Notes under the pieces: model-generated
Databases searched by the model: none
The model's input: only the letters and a program-made list of their open reading frames with translations
Told to the model about the DNA's origin: nothing
Position numbers and translations under genes: made by a program
In this document: positions 25,159-34,533 of the stretch, one piece after another
How positions within the stretch are numbered: position 1 is the stretch's first letter
Layout: each line of letters starts with the position of its first letter
Assembly (NCBI GenBank): GCA_963778465.1
Contig: CAVZUK010000002.1
Location: forward strand, 372,001-436,000
Source of the DNA: CAVZBW01 sp963778465
Lineage (GTDB): Bacteria; Actinomycetota; Acidimicrobiia; Acidimicrobiales; RAAP-2
Length of the DNA: 64,000 nt
Direction: 5' to 3'

Positions 25159-25986
25159 CTAGGACGCCCGGCGGTAGGACCGCACGGCGAGGGGGACGAA
25201 CACGGCGAAGATGGCCGCGAGCCACAGCGCGCTCTGCCAGGCGTGCTCGACCAAGGGTCCGCCGAGCGCCAGGGCCCGCATCTCCTCCACGACGATCGTC
25301 ACGGGCTGGTTGTTCGCGAAGGCCTGGAGCCAGCCGGGCATCGAGGCCACGGGGACGAAGGCGGCGCTGATGAACGTGAGCGGGAAGAGCCAGATGAGCC
25401 CGAACGATCCGACCGACTCCTCGTCGCGGATGGCCAGCCCGATGTAGGCGCTGATGGTGCAGATGGCCACCCCGAAGACGATACCGAGGACCATCATCAT
25501 GACGGCGGGGACGAAGCCGTTTTGGAAGCGGAAGCCCACCGCGAAACCGACCGCCAGCAGGATGAGCAACGTCCCGGTCAACCGCAGGGTGTCCGCGGTG
25601 AGCCGACCCAGGAGCACCGCAGAGCGGGCCATCGGCATCGAGCGGAAGCGGTCGATGACGCCCCGCTGCATCTGGCGGGCCAGGGCGATCGCCGTGCCAA
25701 ACGAGGCAAAAGCCGCCGACTGGGCGATGATCCCGGGGATCAGGTAGTTGACGTAACCACCGGGAACGTCCACGTTGATCGCCCCGCCGAAGACGTAGCG
25801 GAACAAGAGGACGAACATCACCGGCTGGATCACCGCGAACACCAGGAAGGCCGGGTTCCTCGTCCAGATCTTGACGTCTCGCCGGGTCAGGTTGAGGGTG
25901 TCGCTCCAGCCGTAGCGGATGCGCTGCAGGGCGGGAGGCCCAGGAGTGTCGAGCGCGACTCGAGATGGAAGGGCGTGGACGGTCAT
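25159..25986 (-). CDS. ABC-2 type membrane protein of DrrB class
   Basis: 275 residues, six spans. Seen are TRRDVKIWTRNPAFLVFAVI, PVMFVLLFRYVFGGAI and the DrrB-like FRSMPMARSAVLLGRL loop, then PVASMPGWLQAFANNQPVT before the last span. It partners the ATPase immediately upstream, with which it shares an ATGA overlap. The family exports daunorubicin-like drugs or lipids. Cargo unknown; the following lipid-type enzymes may be incidental. Confidence 0.9.
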   Translation of the reverse strand: MTVHALPSRVALDTPGPPALQRIRYGWSDTLNLTRRDVKIWTRNPAFLVFAVIQPVMFVLLFRYVFGGAINVDVPGGYVNYLIPGIIAQSAAFASFGTAIALARQMQRGVIDRFRSMPMARSAVLLGRLTADTLRLTGTLLILLAVGFAVGFRFQNGFVPAVMMMVLGIVFGVAICTISAYIGLAIRDEESVGSFGLIWLFPLTFISAAFVPVASMPGWLQAFANNQPVTIVVEEMRALALGGPLVEHAWQSALWLAAIFAVFVPLAVRSYRRAS

Positions 25987-27095
25987 CGGTTGGCTCCCGT
26001 GGTCGCCCCGGACCTCTCGGTCTCGGGCTCGGTCGTCATGGGTCTCGCCGTGGCTCCGCCCGATCGGGCGTCGGCGGGTGCGTCGCCGCCGGTGTCCCCG
26101 CCGGGGTCCTCCTCTTCGGCTTCCTCGGCTGCCCGGCCGGTCAGGGCGAGGAAGACGTCGTCGAGCGAAGGCCGCCGGATCCCGAGGCCCTCGGAGTGGA
26201 TCCCGACGCCGTCGAGCGCCCGCACCGTCAACACCAGGGCCTCGGAACCCCGGGTCCCGACGCGTATGCCGATCCTCGCAGCACCGGCGTCGACCATCGG
26301 CTCGCCGTCTCCGATCGACGCGACCGCCCCGGCGGCCTCGTGCAGCCGCGAGCGGTCCGTCACCTCGAACTCGACGACGTCGCCGCCGATCCGGTTCTTC
26401 AGGCTCGGACCGGTGCCGGCGGCGATCACCAGACCGTGGTCGATGACCACGATCTCGTCTGCCAGCTCGTCGGCCTCCTCCAGGTACTGGGTCGTGAGCA
26501 GCAGCGTCGTGCCGCGGGCCACCAGCTCGCGGATGACCTCCCACATGCCGATGCGGCTGCGGGGGTCGAGGCCCGTGGTCGGCTCGTCCAGGAACAGGAC
26601 GGAGGGATCCGAGACCAGGCTCGCCGCGAGGTCGAGGCGGCGCTGCATCCCGCCCGAGTAGCCCTTGGCGGGCCGGTCGGCGGCGGCCGAGAGGTCGAAG
26701 CGCTCCAACAGCTCGCCGGCGCGACGTCGAGCCTCCTCCTTGCCGAGGTGGTAGAGGCGGCCCATGATCTCGAGGTTCTCCCGGCCGGTGAGCTCGTCCT
26801 GGATCGCCGCCGACTGCCCGGCCAGGGCGATGATCTCCCGCACGGCGGCTGCAGAGCGGACCACGTCACGGCCCTCGACGAGCGCCCACCCTTCGTCGGG
26901 CTCCATCAGCGTCGAGAGGATCCGGACGGCTGTGGTCTTGCCGGCGCCGTTGGGGCCCAGCACGCCGAGGACCCGGCCCCGCTCCACGCTCAGGTCGATG
27001 CCCCGCAGGGCCTTGACCTCCCCAAAGGACTTGCGGAGCCCCTCGACGAGGATGGCCGGTCCGTCCCATTCCGTTGCACCGTCGAGGTCCGGCAT
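25983..27095 (-). CDS. ABC transporter ATPase of DrrA class
   Basis: 370 residues. Walker A LGPNGAGKTTAVR, Q-loop region IALAGQSAAIQDELTGREN, signature YSGGMQRRLDLAASL and Walker B VLFLDEPTTGLD are present, with the DrrA C-terminal SLDDVFLALTG. A 50-residue acidic and Gly/Ala-rich tail extends beyond the family end. ATG 27095 has GGGAGATAGGAG upstream. First gene of a minus-strand run reaching TetR at 22264. Confidence 0.92.
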   Translation of the reverse strand: MPDLDGATEWDGPAILVEGLRKSFGEVKALRGIDLSVERGRVLGVLGPNGAGKTTAVRILSTLMEPDEGWALVEGRDVVRSAAAVREIIALAGQSAAIQDELTGRENLEIMGRLYHLGKEEARRRAGELLERFDLSAAADRPAKGYSGGMQRRLDLAASLVSDPSVLFLDEPTTGLDPRSRIGMWEVIRELVARGTTLLLTTQYLEEADELADEIVVIDHGLVIAAGTGPSLKNRIGGDVVEFEVTDRSRLHEAAGAVASIGDGEPMVDAGAARIGIRVGTRGSEALVLTVRALDGVGIHSEGLGIRRPSLDDVFLALTGRAAEEAEEEDPGGDTGGDAPADARSGGATARPMTTEPETERSGATTGANR

Positions 27096-27319
27096 TGGCT
27101 CCTATCTCCCGCTCTGCGTCGAAGCGCGTAACCACCCGTCAGTCGACCGGATGCCTCTTGATCAGTACCCGGTTGCTCCGTGACCGGGGTGAGCCCCCTG
27201 GCGCTTCTGGCTCGGCCGCCGGTCGAACTCAGCCGGTTCTGCTCCAGCCGGCGACGGGCGACAACGCCATGTTAACGGGCCACCTACCAAGACCTTTCCG
27301 ACGGGCCCCGGGGCAGGTC

Positions 27320-30300
27320 TCAGGACAGTCCGGAGAGTGCCTCCTCGGCGCGAGCCTCCAGGTTGGCGTAGCCGTGCTCCCGCGCCTCGTTCTTGGCCTT
27401 CTCCAGGAGCTGTCTCGCCCGGTCACCGTCTTCCGGTCCGGCACGGGCGACGAGCATCCGGCCCCACTCGAGCTCGGTGCGCGCAGCGAAGAAGGAGGCG
27501 CGCTGTCGCAGGCTGCGCTCGAGGCTCTGGGCGAACGCGGCCTCGGCCTCGGCAAAGCATCCCATCACCCCCGCCAGCCCTCCGACGAAATGCGCGACGG
27601 GCCCGGTGACGACGACGGTGCTCGCTTGAATCTGCTGGATCCAAGGACGCAGGGCCTCCAAGAGCACGGGAGCGGCCTCGCGGTGCCCGAGCCGCACCGC
27701 CACATCGGCGAGCTGGTGCGCGACCATGAGCCAGGTGGGATCCTTGGGCCAGTTCCGCACGCGCACGAGCGACTCTTCGAGCAAGTCCCTCGCTGCCTCG
27801 ACCCGGCCGGCCTCGCAGTGGGCCAGGGCCATGGTGCCCCGGAACCTCAGGTCGTCGGGCCATGTGGTCAGGATCTGCTCCAGCAGCGGCACGAGCTCGT
27901 GGAGCCGGCCCTGCTGGGCGCGAATGTTGGCCAATTGGGCGCTGTAGAGCTCGAACGCGCTGCTTCGCCCGAGCTCCGTGCCGAGCGCCAGGGCAGCGTC
28001 GGCGAGTTGCTCGGACTCGTTGAGGCGGCCCCGCAGGAGCAAGATGGTCGCCTGGCGGGTGGTGGCGACGAAGCGCAGAAACGGATGGCCCAGCTGCACG
28101 GCGCACTCGTGCATCCGGGTCACGCATCGTTCGGCCTCGTCGACGAGCCCTGCCTGGCAGGAGACCACTGATCGGTGGGAGAGAGCCCAGAACAGCAGCA
28201 CCGGATCCCGCAGCTCCTCCGCCACGGGCAGGATCTCGGCCGACTCGATGAGGCGGTTCTCGAAGGTCTCCGGTACCTCCAGGGGCACCGCTAGGCGGTT
28301 GGCGACCTCGACGACGACTCGAGTGTCGTCGAGCGAGCGGGCGATCGTCTGCGCCTCGCTGGCCATGCGCAGCCGCTGTTCCAACGGGGTCCCAAAGGAG
28401 ATCTCACAACACAGCGCACTGAGGAGCCGTGCCCGATTGGCCGAAGGCCCATCTCCGACGGCGTCGAGCGCCGCCTCGAGCGCGGACACCCTGTCGGAGT
28501 CGCCGGAGACCGACGACGGCCATCCGTCTTCGATGTTCATCAACGCGGCGGCCACCAGCCGAGAGGTCTCACCGAGTCGTTGGGCCGAGCGGGCGGCGCC
28601 GAGGAGCATCTCGCGATGTGCCGGGTCTCCGGCACGCCGCATCGCTGTGCCCAAGCCGATCGAGACGTCGAGATCGGCGAGCGCGTCGTGCTCGCCCAGC
28701 CGATCGCGCAGCTCCGCAGCCTGTCGGAACCAGCGGAGGGCCTCATGGGGGGCCAACACTCGGAGGGCAATCTGGCCCGCCCTCGTGCAGTAGGCCGCGG
28801 CAGCGGCAGCGTCCGCCGGGTCGCCCGTGGCGGTCCACTGGTGCGCGAGGTGTCCGACTCGGGTGGCCAGCCGCCGCTGCCGGATCGTGGACCACGACTC
28901 CCATCCGGTGATGTCCAGGGGGCCGTGTCCGAATTCCTCTCTGCACAGATCCTCGAGGGCAGCGGCCACCTTGCGGTGCAGCCGCGCTCGGCGCGTGGCA
29001 CCCAGATCCTGGTCCAACGTGTGGCCGATCAGAGCGTGAGCGAAGCGGTAGCGCCCCGGAGACTCGCCGACCTCCACCACGAGGCCCGCGGCCAAGGCTG
29101 CGTCCAGGAGGTCGAGAACGTCGTCCTCGTCGCTCTCCGAGGCTGCGCTGAGGACGTCGAGGTCGAACTCCCGTCCGATCATCGCCGCGAGCGAGAGGAG
29201 TCGAGACGACTGCTCACCCAGCCGCTCGACCCGAGCGCGGACGACCTGTCGGATGCTGGAGGGCAGATCCATCGTCGTGACGTCATGCCGTGCCTGCCAT
29301 TCCCCGTCTGCGTCCTGGAAGAAGGTGCCGATCTCGGAGAGATGCCGCAGCATCTCGGAGACGAAGAACGGGTTGCCGTCCGTCTCATGGTGGAGAAATC
29401 GGGCAAGTCGCTCGCCGTTCGAGCCCAGGCTCTTCCCGGCTGCCCCCTCCAAGAAAGAGAGCACGGCGGCCTCGTCGATGCAGCTCAGCTCGACGAACGA
29501 GGAACCCTGCTCTCTGCGCATGGCAGCCAGGAACTGCGTGAAGGCATCGGCTCGTCCGGGGGCGTCTCTGCAGGTGCCGACGATGAGCAGGCGCTGCCCC
29601 CTCGAAGAGGTGATCAGATGCCGGAGCAGCTGGAGGCTCGGTTCGTCCGCCCATTGCAGGTCGTCGAGGACGAGGACCATCGCCTCCGGCGTAGCGGCCC
29701 GCGCCACGAGGTTCACCACCGACGAGAAAAGGAGAAAGCGTTGGGTCTCGGGGTCGGCGCTGCGATCGGGCGGCAGGTTCGGGATGCGGCGAGAGAGCGC
29801 AGGGACCAGCATCGCCAGCACGGCTCCGTCCTCGTCCAGGTGTTGCTGGAGCACCTCCTCGGGCGCGTGGACCACGTAGTGGGCGAGCGCCTCGGCGACC
29901 CCCCGGTAGGGGATGCTCCCCTCCTCATCGAAGTGTCCCCAGAGCACGCAGGCCCCGAGGTCGTACGCGGTGCGGGCGAGCGCACTGACGAGCGTCGTCT
30001 TGCCGATACCCGGTTCGCCCGAGACGAAGACCACCTCGCGGCCCTCGCCGGCCACGACCCGCTTGAACGCGTCCAGGAGAAGGTCCTGCTCCTCCTCCCG
30101 ACCCACGACTCGGCCGACCGCAGGTCCCTTCGAGAGCCCCTGTGCCAGGGGGATCCCTCCCGCCGCGGTCTCCCGTACCGTGTCGGGTAGTGGCTCCCAT
30201 CCCACCTCGAGGGTCTCCACCGGCTCGGACAGGCCCTTGAGCTCGAGGGCACCGACGGGGACGAAGCGGAATTCCGCGCGCCGCCCAGCTAGAAGCCGGA

Positions 30301-30754
30301 CGAGCTCGGCAACGAGGATCTGTCCGGGCTGGCACGCCGCGCACAACCGCGACGCCTCGATGACCGGCTCGCCAAAGTAGTCGTCGTCCTCGAGAGTGGC
30401 CTCGCCGGTGCTGGCCCCGACTCGGAGACCCAGCGGGTGATTGCGATGTTCGCGGCGATTGTCGAGGTCGACCTCTTGTTGCATGCTCACGGCGCAGGCC
30501 AGGGCCGCGGTCCCCGACCCGAAGGTGACCATGAGACCGTCACCAAGATTCTTGACCTCGGTGCCGCGAGTCGCCGCGATGGCTCGGCGTAGAGCAGAGA
30601 AGTGCGCTCGCCGGATCTTCTCCGCCATGTCCGGGCTGACGGACTGGGAGAGGGCTGTCGAGCCGGCCAGGTCCGTAAAGAGAACGACGACGTGCTGGTG
30701 CGCCGAAGGCCCTTCATCTGACGATTCGATGGTCGGAAGGGGGGTCCCTGCCAT
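27320..30754 (-). CDS. Class III cyclase fused to AAA/STAND ATPase and helical repeats
   Basis: 1144 residues. The N-terminal cyclase domain (about 20-190) has the metal aspartates in LFTDLAGST and KNLGDGLMVTF, with a Lys at the purine-selecting site, but the second selecting position reads FGEPVIEASRL. An ATPase follows (about 225-560) with Walker A GEPGIGKTTLV and Walker B MVLVLDDLQWADE, then a long alpha-helical TPR-like region to the end. This design is known in mycobacterial regulators with a terminal LuxR domain; no such domain is visible here. It faces the signalling operon at 30921 with 166 bases between. Likely senses a signal and makes cAMP, if active. Confidence 0.85.
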   Translation of the reverse strand: MAGTPLPTIESSDEGPSAHQHVVVLFTDLAGSTALSQSVSPDMAEKIRRAHFSALRRAIAATRGTEVKNLGDGLMVTFGSGTAALACAVSMQQEVDLDNRREHRNHPLGLRVGASTGEATLEDDDYFGEPVIEASRLCAACQPGQILVAELVRLLAGRRAEFRFVPVGALELKGLSEPVETLEVGWEPLPDTVRETAAGGIPLAQGLSKGPAVGRVVGREEEQDLLLDAFKRVVAGEGREVVFVSGEPGIGKTTLVSALARTAYDLGACVLWGHFDEEGSIPYRGVAEALAHYVVHAPEEVLQQHLDEDGAVLAMLVPALSRRIPNLPPDRSADPETQRFLLFSSVVNLVARAATPEAMVLVLDDLQWADEPSLQLLRHLITSSRGQRLLIVGTCRDAPGRADAFTQFLAAMRREQGSSFVELSCIDEAAVLSFLEGAAGKSLGSNGERLARFLHHETDGNPFFVSEMLRHLSEIGTFFQDADGEWQARHDVTTMDLPSSIRQVVRARVERLGEQSSRLLSLAAMIGREFDLDVLSAASESDEDDVLDLLDAALAAGLVVEVGESPGRYRFAHALIGHTLDQDLGATRRARLHRKVAAALEDLCREEFGHGPLDITGWESWSTIRQRRLATRVGHLAHQWTATGDPADAAAAAAYCTRAGQIALRVLAPHEALRWFRQAAELRDRLGEHDALADLDVSIGLGTAMRRAGDPAHREMLLGAARSAQRLGETSRLVAAALMNIEDGWPSSVSGDSDRVSALEAALDAVGDGPSANRARLLSALCCEISFGTPLEQRLRMASEAQTIARSLDDTRVVVEVANRLAVPLEVPETFENRLIESAEILPVAEELRDPVLLFWALSHRSVVSCQAGLVDEAERCVTRMHECAVQLGHPFLRFVATTRQATILLLRGRLNESEQLADAALALGTELGRSSAFELYSAQLANIRAQQGRLHELVPLLEQILTTWPDDLRFRGTMALAHCEAGRVEAARDLLEESLVRVRNWPKDPTWLMVAHQLADVAVRLGHREAAPVLLEALRPWIQQIQASTVVVTGPVAHFVGGLAGVMGCFAEAEAAFAQSLERSLRQRASFFAARTELEWGRMLVARAGPEDGDRARQLLEKAKNEAREHGYANLEARAEEALSGLS

Positions 30755-30920
30755 GCCGTTCCAGTCGACTCTCGGGTGGCTCAGTTTGACATACAGAGAT
30801 TTGGCGGGAGCTGTGGTGCCCTCGGCGGTCGAGAAGGAATCAGGTGCCGCTCGAGCCGACGGACCGACGGGAAGGTGAGGTCAGGCGTTAGTGTCGTGCC
30901 CCTAGCAAAGGGGAAGGACG

Positions 30921-32735
30921 ATGCGGCAATCAGAGCGATTGAGCCGGACCCGGGCAACGTCCCTTGCTTCGCAGCCACCGCGAGTGGTGGTCGACCTCCT
31001 GCGCTTCGGTCCTCGACCCGACGGCTCGAGGCCGACGGGACAAGAGATCGTCTCCCATGCCCGTCGCCTGGTCGAGCGTCCCGATCCCCACCCGACAGTG
31101 GCGCGGCTGCGCCAGCGGATCCGCCGCGTGCCGTCGGACGTCGGACGTCCGTTTTGGGAGGACGACCCCCTCTTCGACGCGAATCGCCACCTCGGCGTGC
31201 ATGCTGCGTCCTCGCCGGTGCCGACCCAGGTTCGGTCGGAGCTCGTCCGCGACGCGCTGCATCGGACCCTCGATCCGAAGAGACCTCTTTGGCGCGCCGA
31301 GCTCGTCGATTGCTTCGACGACGGCACCCTGGGCCTGCTCCTCACTTACTACGAGGCGATTGCCGACCCACTGTCCTTCTACACGGCGATCGCGTTGTTG
31401 ACGATCGGGCCCCAGGCCGCGAACCCGTCCACCGTCTCCGCGGTCGACCGCTGGGTCCCGACGCCGCCAGCTTCCGGCTCCGCGGTGATCCGCGAAGCAA
31501 TCCTCGACTGCGCGGCCTCGGTCCCCGGGGCTCTGGAGCGGATCGCCCGCTCACTGCGGCGCGCCGACCTCGAGACCTCGACCGCCGCGGTCGCGAGGCT
31601 CGGCTCCTTCCTGCATCAGGCCTCCAGTCCCGACGAGGGCCGGTGCCGGGCGCCGGGGACCTCGACCATCGACAACGTCGAGGCAAGCCTGGACGCCTGG
31701 TCCACGCCCCTGCTCGACCTGAGGATCGCCTCCCGGGGATTGGGCTCGAGCACGACCGACCTGCTCCTGGCGGCGGCGGCCTCGGCATGGTCCTCGATCG
31801 AACCGTCGGCGAGCACCGTCCGGGTTCGGATCCCGACCTTCTTCGCGTCGGCGCGCGAGGCCCCGGGGGACGACGAGATCGGCGATGCACTCGTCGACCT
31901 GCCCTGTGGCCTGGATCTGCTCGGCACGCTCCGGGCAGTGCAGGACACCGGGATCAGCGTGAACCGGCAGGACCGAGCTCGGACGCTCGCCCAGGTGCGG
32001 AGGTTCGTTCCGTGGTTGCCGGGCGCAGCCGGGCGATCCCTCCTCGGCTCGATAGACGGATGCGATCTCGTCCTCTCGCACGTTCCAGGGCTGAACGGGG
32101 CCTGGTCATGTCATGGAGCGCCATTGTGTGAGGTCCTGGGTTCGTCGACCCTCCGCCACGAGCGGGCCGGGCTCACCTTCGTGACTTTCGGGGAGACGGT
32201 CTACGCATCCGTGTTCCCGGACCGCCGCCGCTCAGCCGTCCGGGCCCTGGGTGAGGCCGTGAGACAGCGTGTGGAGGATCTCTGCCGGATGGGTGCGCAC
32301 CACGCACTGCTTGCTCGGCAGCCGCACTTGGTGGCGCTGTCGGCCAAAGACCTGGACGAACTCGCTCGGACGGCCGAGCTCGTCCCATTCGTCCCGGGAG
32401 ACGAGATCGTCAGGGAGGGCGCGCCGGCCGATGCCTTCTACGTCTTGACCAGCGGGTCGGCCATGGTCACCGTCGATGGCATGACCCGTCGCACCATCCG
32501 CTCTGGCGAGTCTTTTGGCGAGCTCGGGATCCTGCGAGGGGGAGTGCGGTCCGCAACCGTGACCGCGATGCAGCCCCTCGAGGCCCTCCGAGTCGACCGG
32601 GCGGCCTTCTTGGCGGTATTTCGCAACGACCGCTCGAATTTGCAGCCCGTCGAGGCGATCATCCATGGATACGAGTACGCGGACGCAGCGGGTCGAGGCG
32701 GGCCCGCGGGCGACGGTGCCGGACCCGGCTCCTAG
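30921..32735 (+). CDS. WS/DGAT-like acyltransferase domain fused to cyclic-nucleotide-binding domain
   Basis: 604 residues. Residues about 30-470 follow the wax-ester synthase/diacylglycerol acyltransferase pattern: GRPFWEDDPLFDANRHLG, LDPKRPLWRAELVD, a late LSHVPGLNG (family NVPGP) and a final VYASVFPDRR strand. The catalytic HHxxxDG is changed to Y144-E145-x3-D149-P150, so ordinary acyl transfer is doubtful. Residues about 470-590 are a CRP-type cNMP-binding domain with the phosphate cassette FGELGILRGGVRSATV. First gene of an operon with a kinase, regulators and a second cyclase; AAAGGGGAAGGACG precedes ATG 30921. I infer a cyclic-nucleotide-responsive lipid-binding or pseudo-enzyme effector. 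Confidence 0.75.
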   Translation: MRQSERLSRTRATSLASQPPRVVVDLLRFGPRPDGSRPTGQEIVSHARRLVERPDPHPTVARLRQRIRRVPSDVGRPFWEDDPLFDANRHLGVHAASSPVPTQVRSELVRDALHRTLDPKRPLWRAELVDCFDDGTLGLLLTYYEAIADPLSFYTAIALLTIGPQAANPSTVSAVDRWVPTPPASGSAVIREAILDCAASVPGALERIARSLRRADLETSTAAVARLGSFLHQASSPDEGRCRAPGTSTIDNVEASLDAWSTPLLDLRIASRGLGSSTTDLLLAAAASAWSSIEPSASTVRVRIPTFFASAREAPGDDEIGDALVDLPCGLDLLGTLRAVQDTGISVNRQDRARTLAQVRRFVPWLPGAAGRSLLGSIDGCDLVLSHVPGLNGAWSCHGAPLCEVLGSSTLRHERAGLTFVTFGETVYASVFPDRRRSAVRALGEAVRQRVEDLCRMGAHHALLARQPHLVALSAKDLDELARTAELVPFVPGDEIVREGAPADAFYVLTSGSAMVTVDGMTRRTIRSGESFGELGILRGGVRSATVTAMQPLEALRVDRAAFLAVFRNDRSNLQPVEAIIHGYEYADAAGRGGPAGDGAGPGS

Positions 32736-32743
32736 GAGTGTCC

Positions 32744-34078
32744 ATGAGCACGGTAGGAGCACGGAAGGGTCGCGAGCACGGTCGCTCGAGTCGACGACCC
32801 TGGCCGACGCGCAACACGTTCTGGAACCTGGCGCTGGCGATGGTCTGCTTTGGTCTGCTCATGGGCGTCATCTTTCCCTTCTTTTCCGTCGCCCTCGGGA
32901 TCGACAGCTCGGAGGCGCTGCGCCCCGCCTTCTTCTTCGCCTGCTTGGGGGCGGGATTCTTGGTGGGGATCGTCAACTACACCCTGGCGCGTTGGGTGGT
33001 GGGCCATCGGCTGCGGCAGTTGAGCGCCCGGATGCACGCGGCCGAGGAGGAGCTCCGCCAGGTGGCCGCCTCGGGCGAATGGCGCGAGGAGGCGACGGCC
33101 ATAACCGCGCCCGTCAACTCACAAGACGAGTTCGGCGAGAGTGCGGCGGCGTTCAACTACCTCATGGCCTCGCTCGATGCGGCACAGAGGGAGCAGCGCA
33201 AGCTGCAGGACCAGCTATCCACGCAGGCCAAGTTGGCGGCTCTCGGCACCCTGACGGCCGGTGTGGCGCACGAGGTGAAGAACCCGCTCAACTTCGTGAT
33301 CAACTTTGCAGAGATCAACCAGGAGCTCTGTGTCGACCTGCATGATCTCCTTCCCGAGTCGGAGACGTCCGACGAAGTTCGCCAGACGATGTCCGATCTG
33401 CAGGACAACTCGGTCGTCATCGCCGGGCACGCCCGGAGGGCGCTCGAGGTCATGGCCAGCATGCTGCAACTGGGCAGGGTCAGTCCCGGCGAGGCGAAGG
33501 ACTGCAAGGTCAACCACCTCGTCGAGCAGAGCGCGAGCCTCGCCTACCACGGCTGGCGCGCCAAGCGTCCCGATCGCTTCTGCAAGGTGACGACCGAGCT
33601 CGACGACAGCGATCCGGTCGTTCGCGGTTTCGAGGCCGACCTGGCACGGGTGGTGATCAACCTTGTCAGCAACGCGTGCGATGCCGCCGGCTCGGCGTCG
33701 AGCGCGTCGGGTTCCGGCCAGGCCGGCGCTGCTGTACGGAGCGGGATCGTCGTCGTGCGCGTCGATCACGACGATCGGCAGGTCACGATCCGGGTGATCG
33801 ACAACGGTGACGGGATCGCACAGGAGCTCGCCACGCGCATCTTCGATCCCTTCTTCACCACCAAGGAGGGCACGGAGGGAACTGGGCTCGGACTTTCGAT
33901 AAGCCGCGACATCGTCGAGCGCCATGGCGGCAGCCTGTCGCACCGACGAGGTCCGGGAGAATCCGGCACCGAGTTTCGCGTGTGCCTCCCCGCACGCGGA
34001 GCGGCGGGGGCGTCCCGGCCGGCATCGGGCTCGGGGTCACTGGCTCGTTTGCCGGCGGGGGAAGGACAGAGGTCATGA
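32744..34078 (+). CDS. Membrane sensor histidine kinase
   Basis: 444 residues: two membrane helices near 25-48 and 60-83 with a very short outer loop, a HAMP-like linker, then the HisKA box AGVAHEVKNPLNFV (phospho-acceptor His176) and the ATPase part with NLVSNACDA, DNGDGI, FDPFFTTKEG and GTGLGLSIS. The short loop suggests sensing in the membrane or through the linker. ATG 32744 follows TAGGAG at 5 bases; GTG 32738 is less well placed. The gene is 8 bases after the cNMP-binding gene and overlaps the response regulator (ATGA), which is its evident partner. Confidence 0.9.
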   Translation: MSTVGARKGREHGRSSRRPWPTRNTFWNLALAMVCFGLLMGVIFPFFSVALGIDSSEALRPAFFFACLGAGFLVGIVNYTLARWVVGHRLRQLSARMHAAEEELRQVAASGEWREEATAITAPVNSQDEFGESAAAFNYLMASLDAAQREQRKLQDQLSTQAKLAALGTLTAGVAHEVKNPLNFVINFAEINQELCVDLHDLLPESETSDEVRQTMSDLQDNSVVIAGHARRALEVMASMLQLGRVSPGEAKDCKVNHLVEQSASLAYHGWRAKRPDRFCKVTTELDDSDPVVRGFEADLARVVINLVSNACDAAGSASSASGSGQAGAAVRSGIVVVRVDHDDRQVTIRVIDNGDGIAQELATRIFDPFFTTKEGTEGTGLGLSISRDIVERHGGSLSHRRGPGESGTEFRVCLPARGAAGASRPASGSGSLARLPAGEGQRS

Positions 34079-34446
34079 CGGCGCGGGACGTGTTGGTCGT
34101 GGACGACGAACCGGACAGCAGGGCCTTGTTCCAACAGGGGCTACGGCGCGAGGTCCGCCGCGGGGTCCTTCGCCTCCATTTCGCGGCCGATGGCGCCGAG
34201 GCGCTCGAGATCCTGCGACGCAATGAGATAGACGGAATCGTGGTCCTGACCGATCTCAACATGCCCGGCATAAATGGGCTGCAATTGCTCGAGGAGGTGC
34301 GCAAGCGCTGGGCGAACGTGGCCGTGTACCTCGTGACCGCGTACGACAGCGAGGACTACCGGGCTCGGGCGGCCACGCTCGGCGCCGACGGCTATCTGAC
34401 CAAGCCGATCGACTTCAGCGAGATCCGCGAGCTGCTGGCTCCGTGA
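34075..34446 (+). CDS. Single-domain response regulator
   Basis: 123-residue receiver only: acidic pair D10-D11, phospho-acceptor D60 in LTDLNMPG, the T/S position in LVTAYD and the conserved Lys in LTKPIDF. With no output domain it must act by protein contact or pass phosphate on, CheY/Spo0F-like. It is translationally coupled to the kinase gene. A second receiver with the same LTDLNMPG-like site lies in the next gene, so the two may compete for or relay phosphate. Confidence 0.9.
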   Translation: MTARDVLVVDDEPDSRALFQQGLRREVRRGVLRLHFAADGAEALEILRRNEIDGIVVLTDLNMPGINGLQLLEEVRKRWANVAVYLVTAYDSEDYRARAATLGADGYLTKPIDFSEIRELLAP

Positions 34447-34533
34447 GCACGTCGCCTTTGCGTGACGCTCCGCTGGTAGTGTCCGGCCGGGCGGGACCCG
34501 TTTCCTGCACGTATTTTCTCGGAGCGTCGAGCG

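Noticed and set aside
28580..30190. 536-codon plus-strand frame
   Set aside because: Antisense to the cyclase-ATPase, whose motifs are clear; no recognisable domain.
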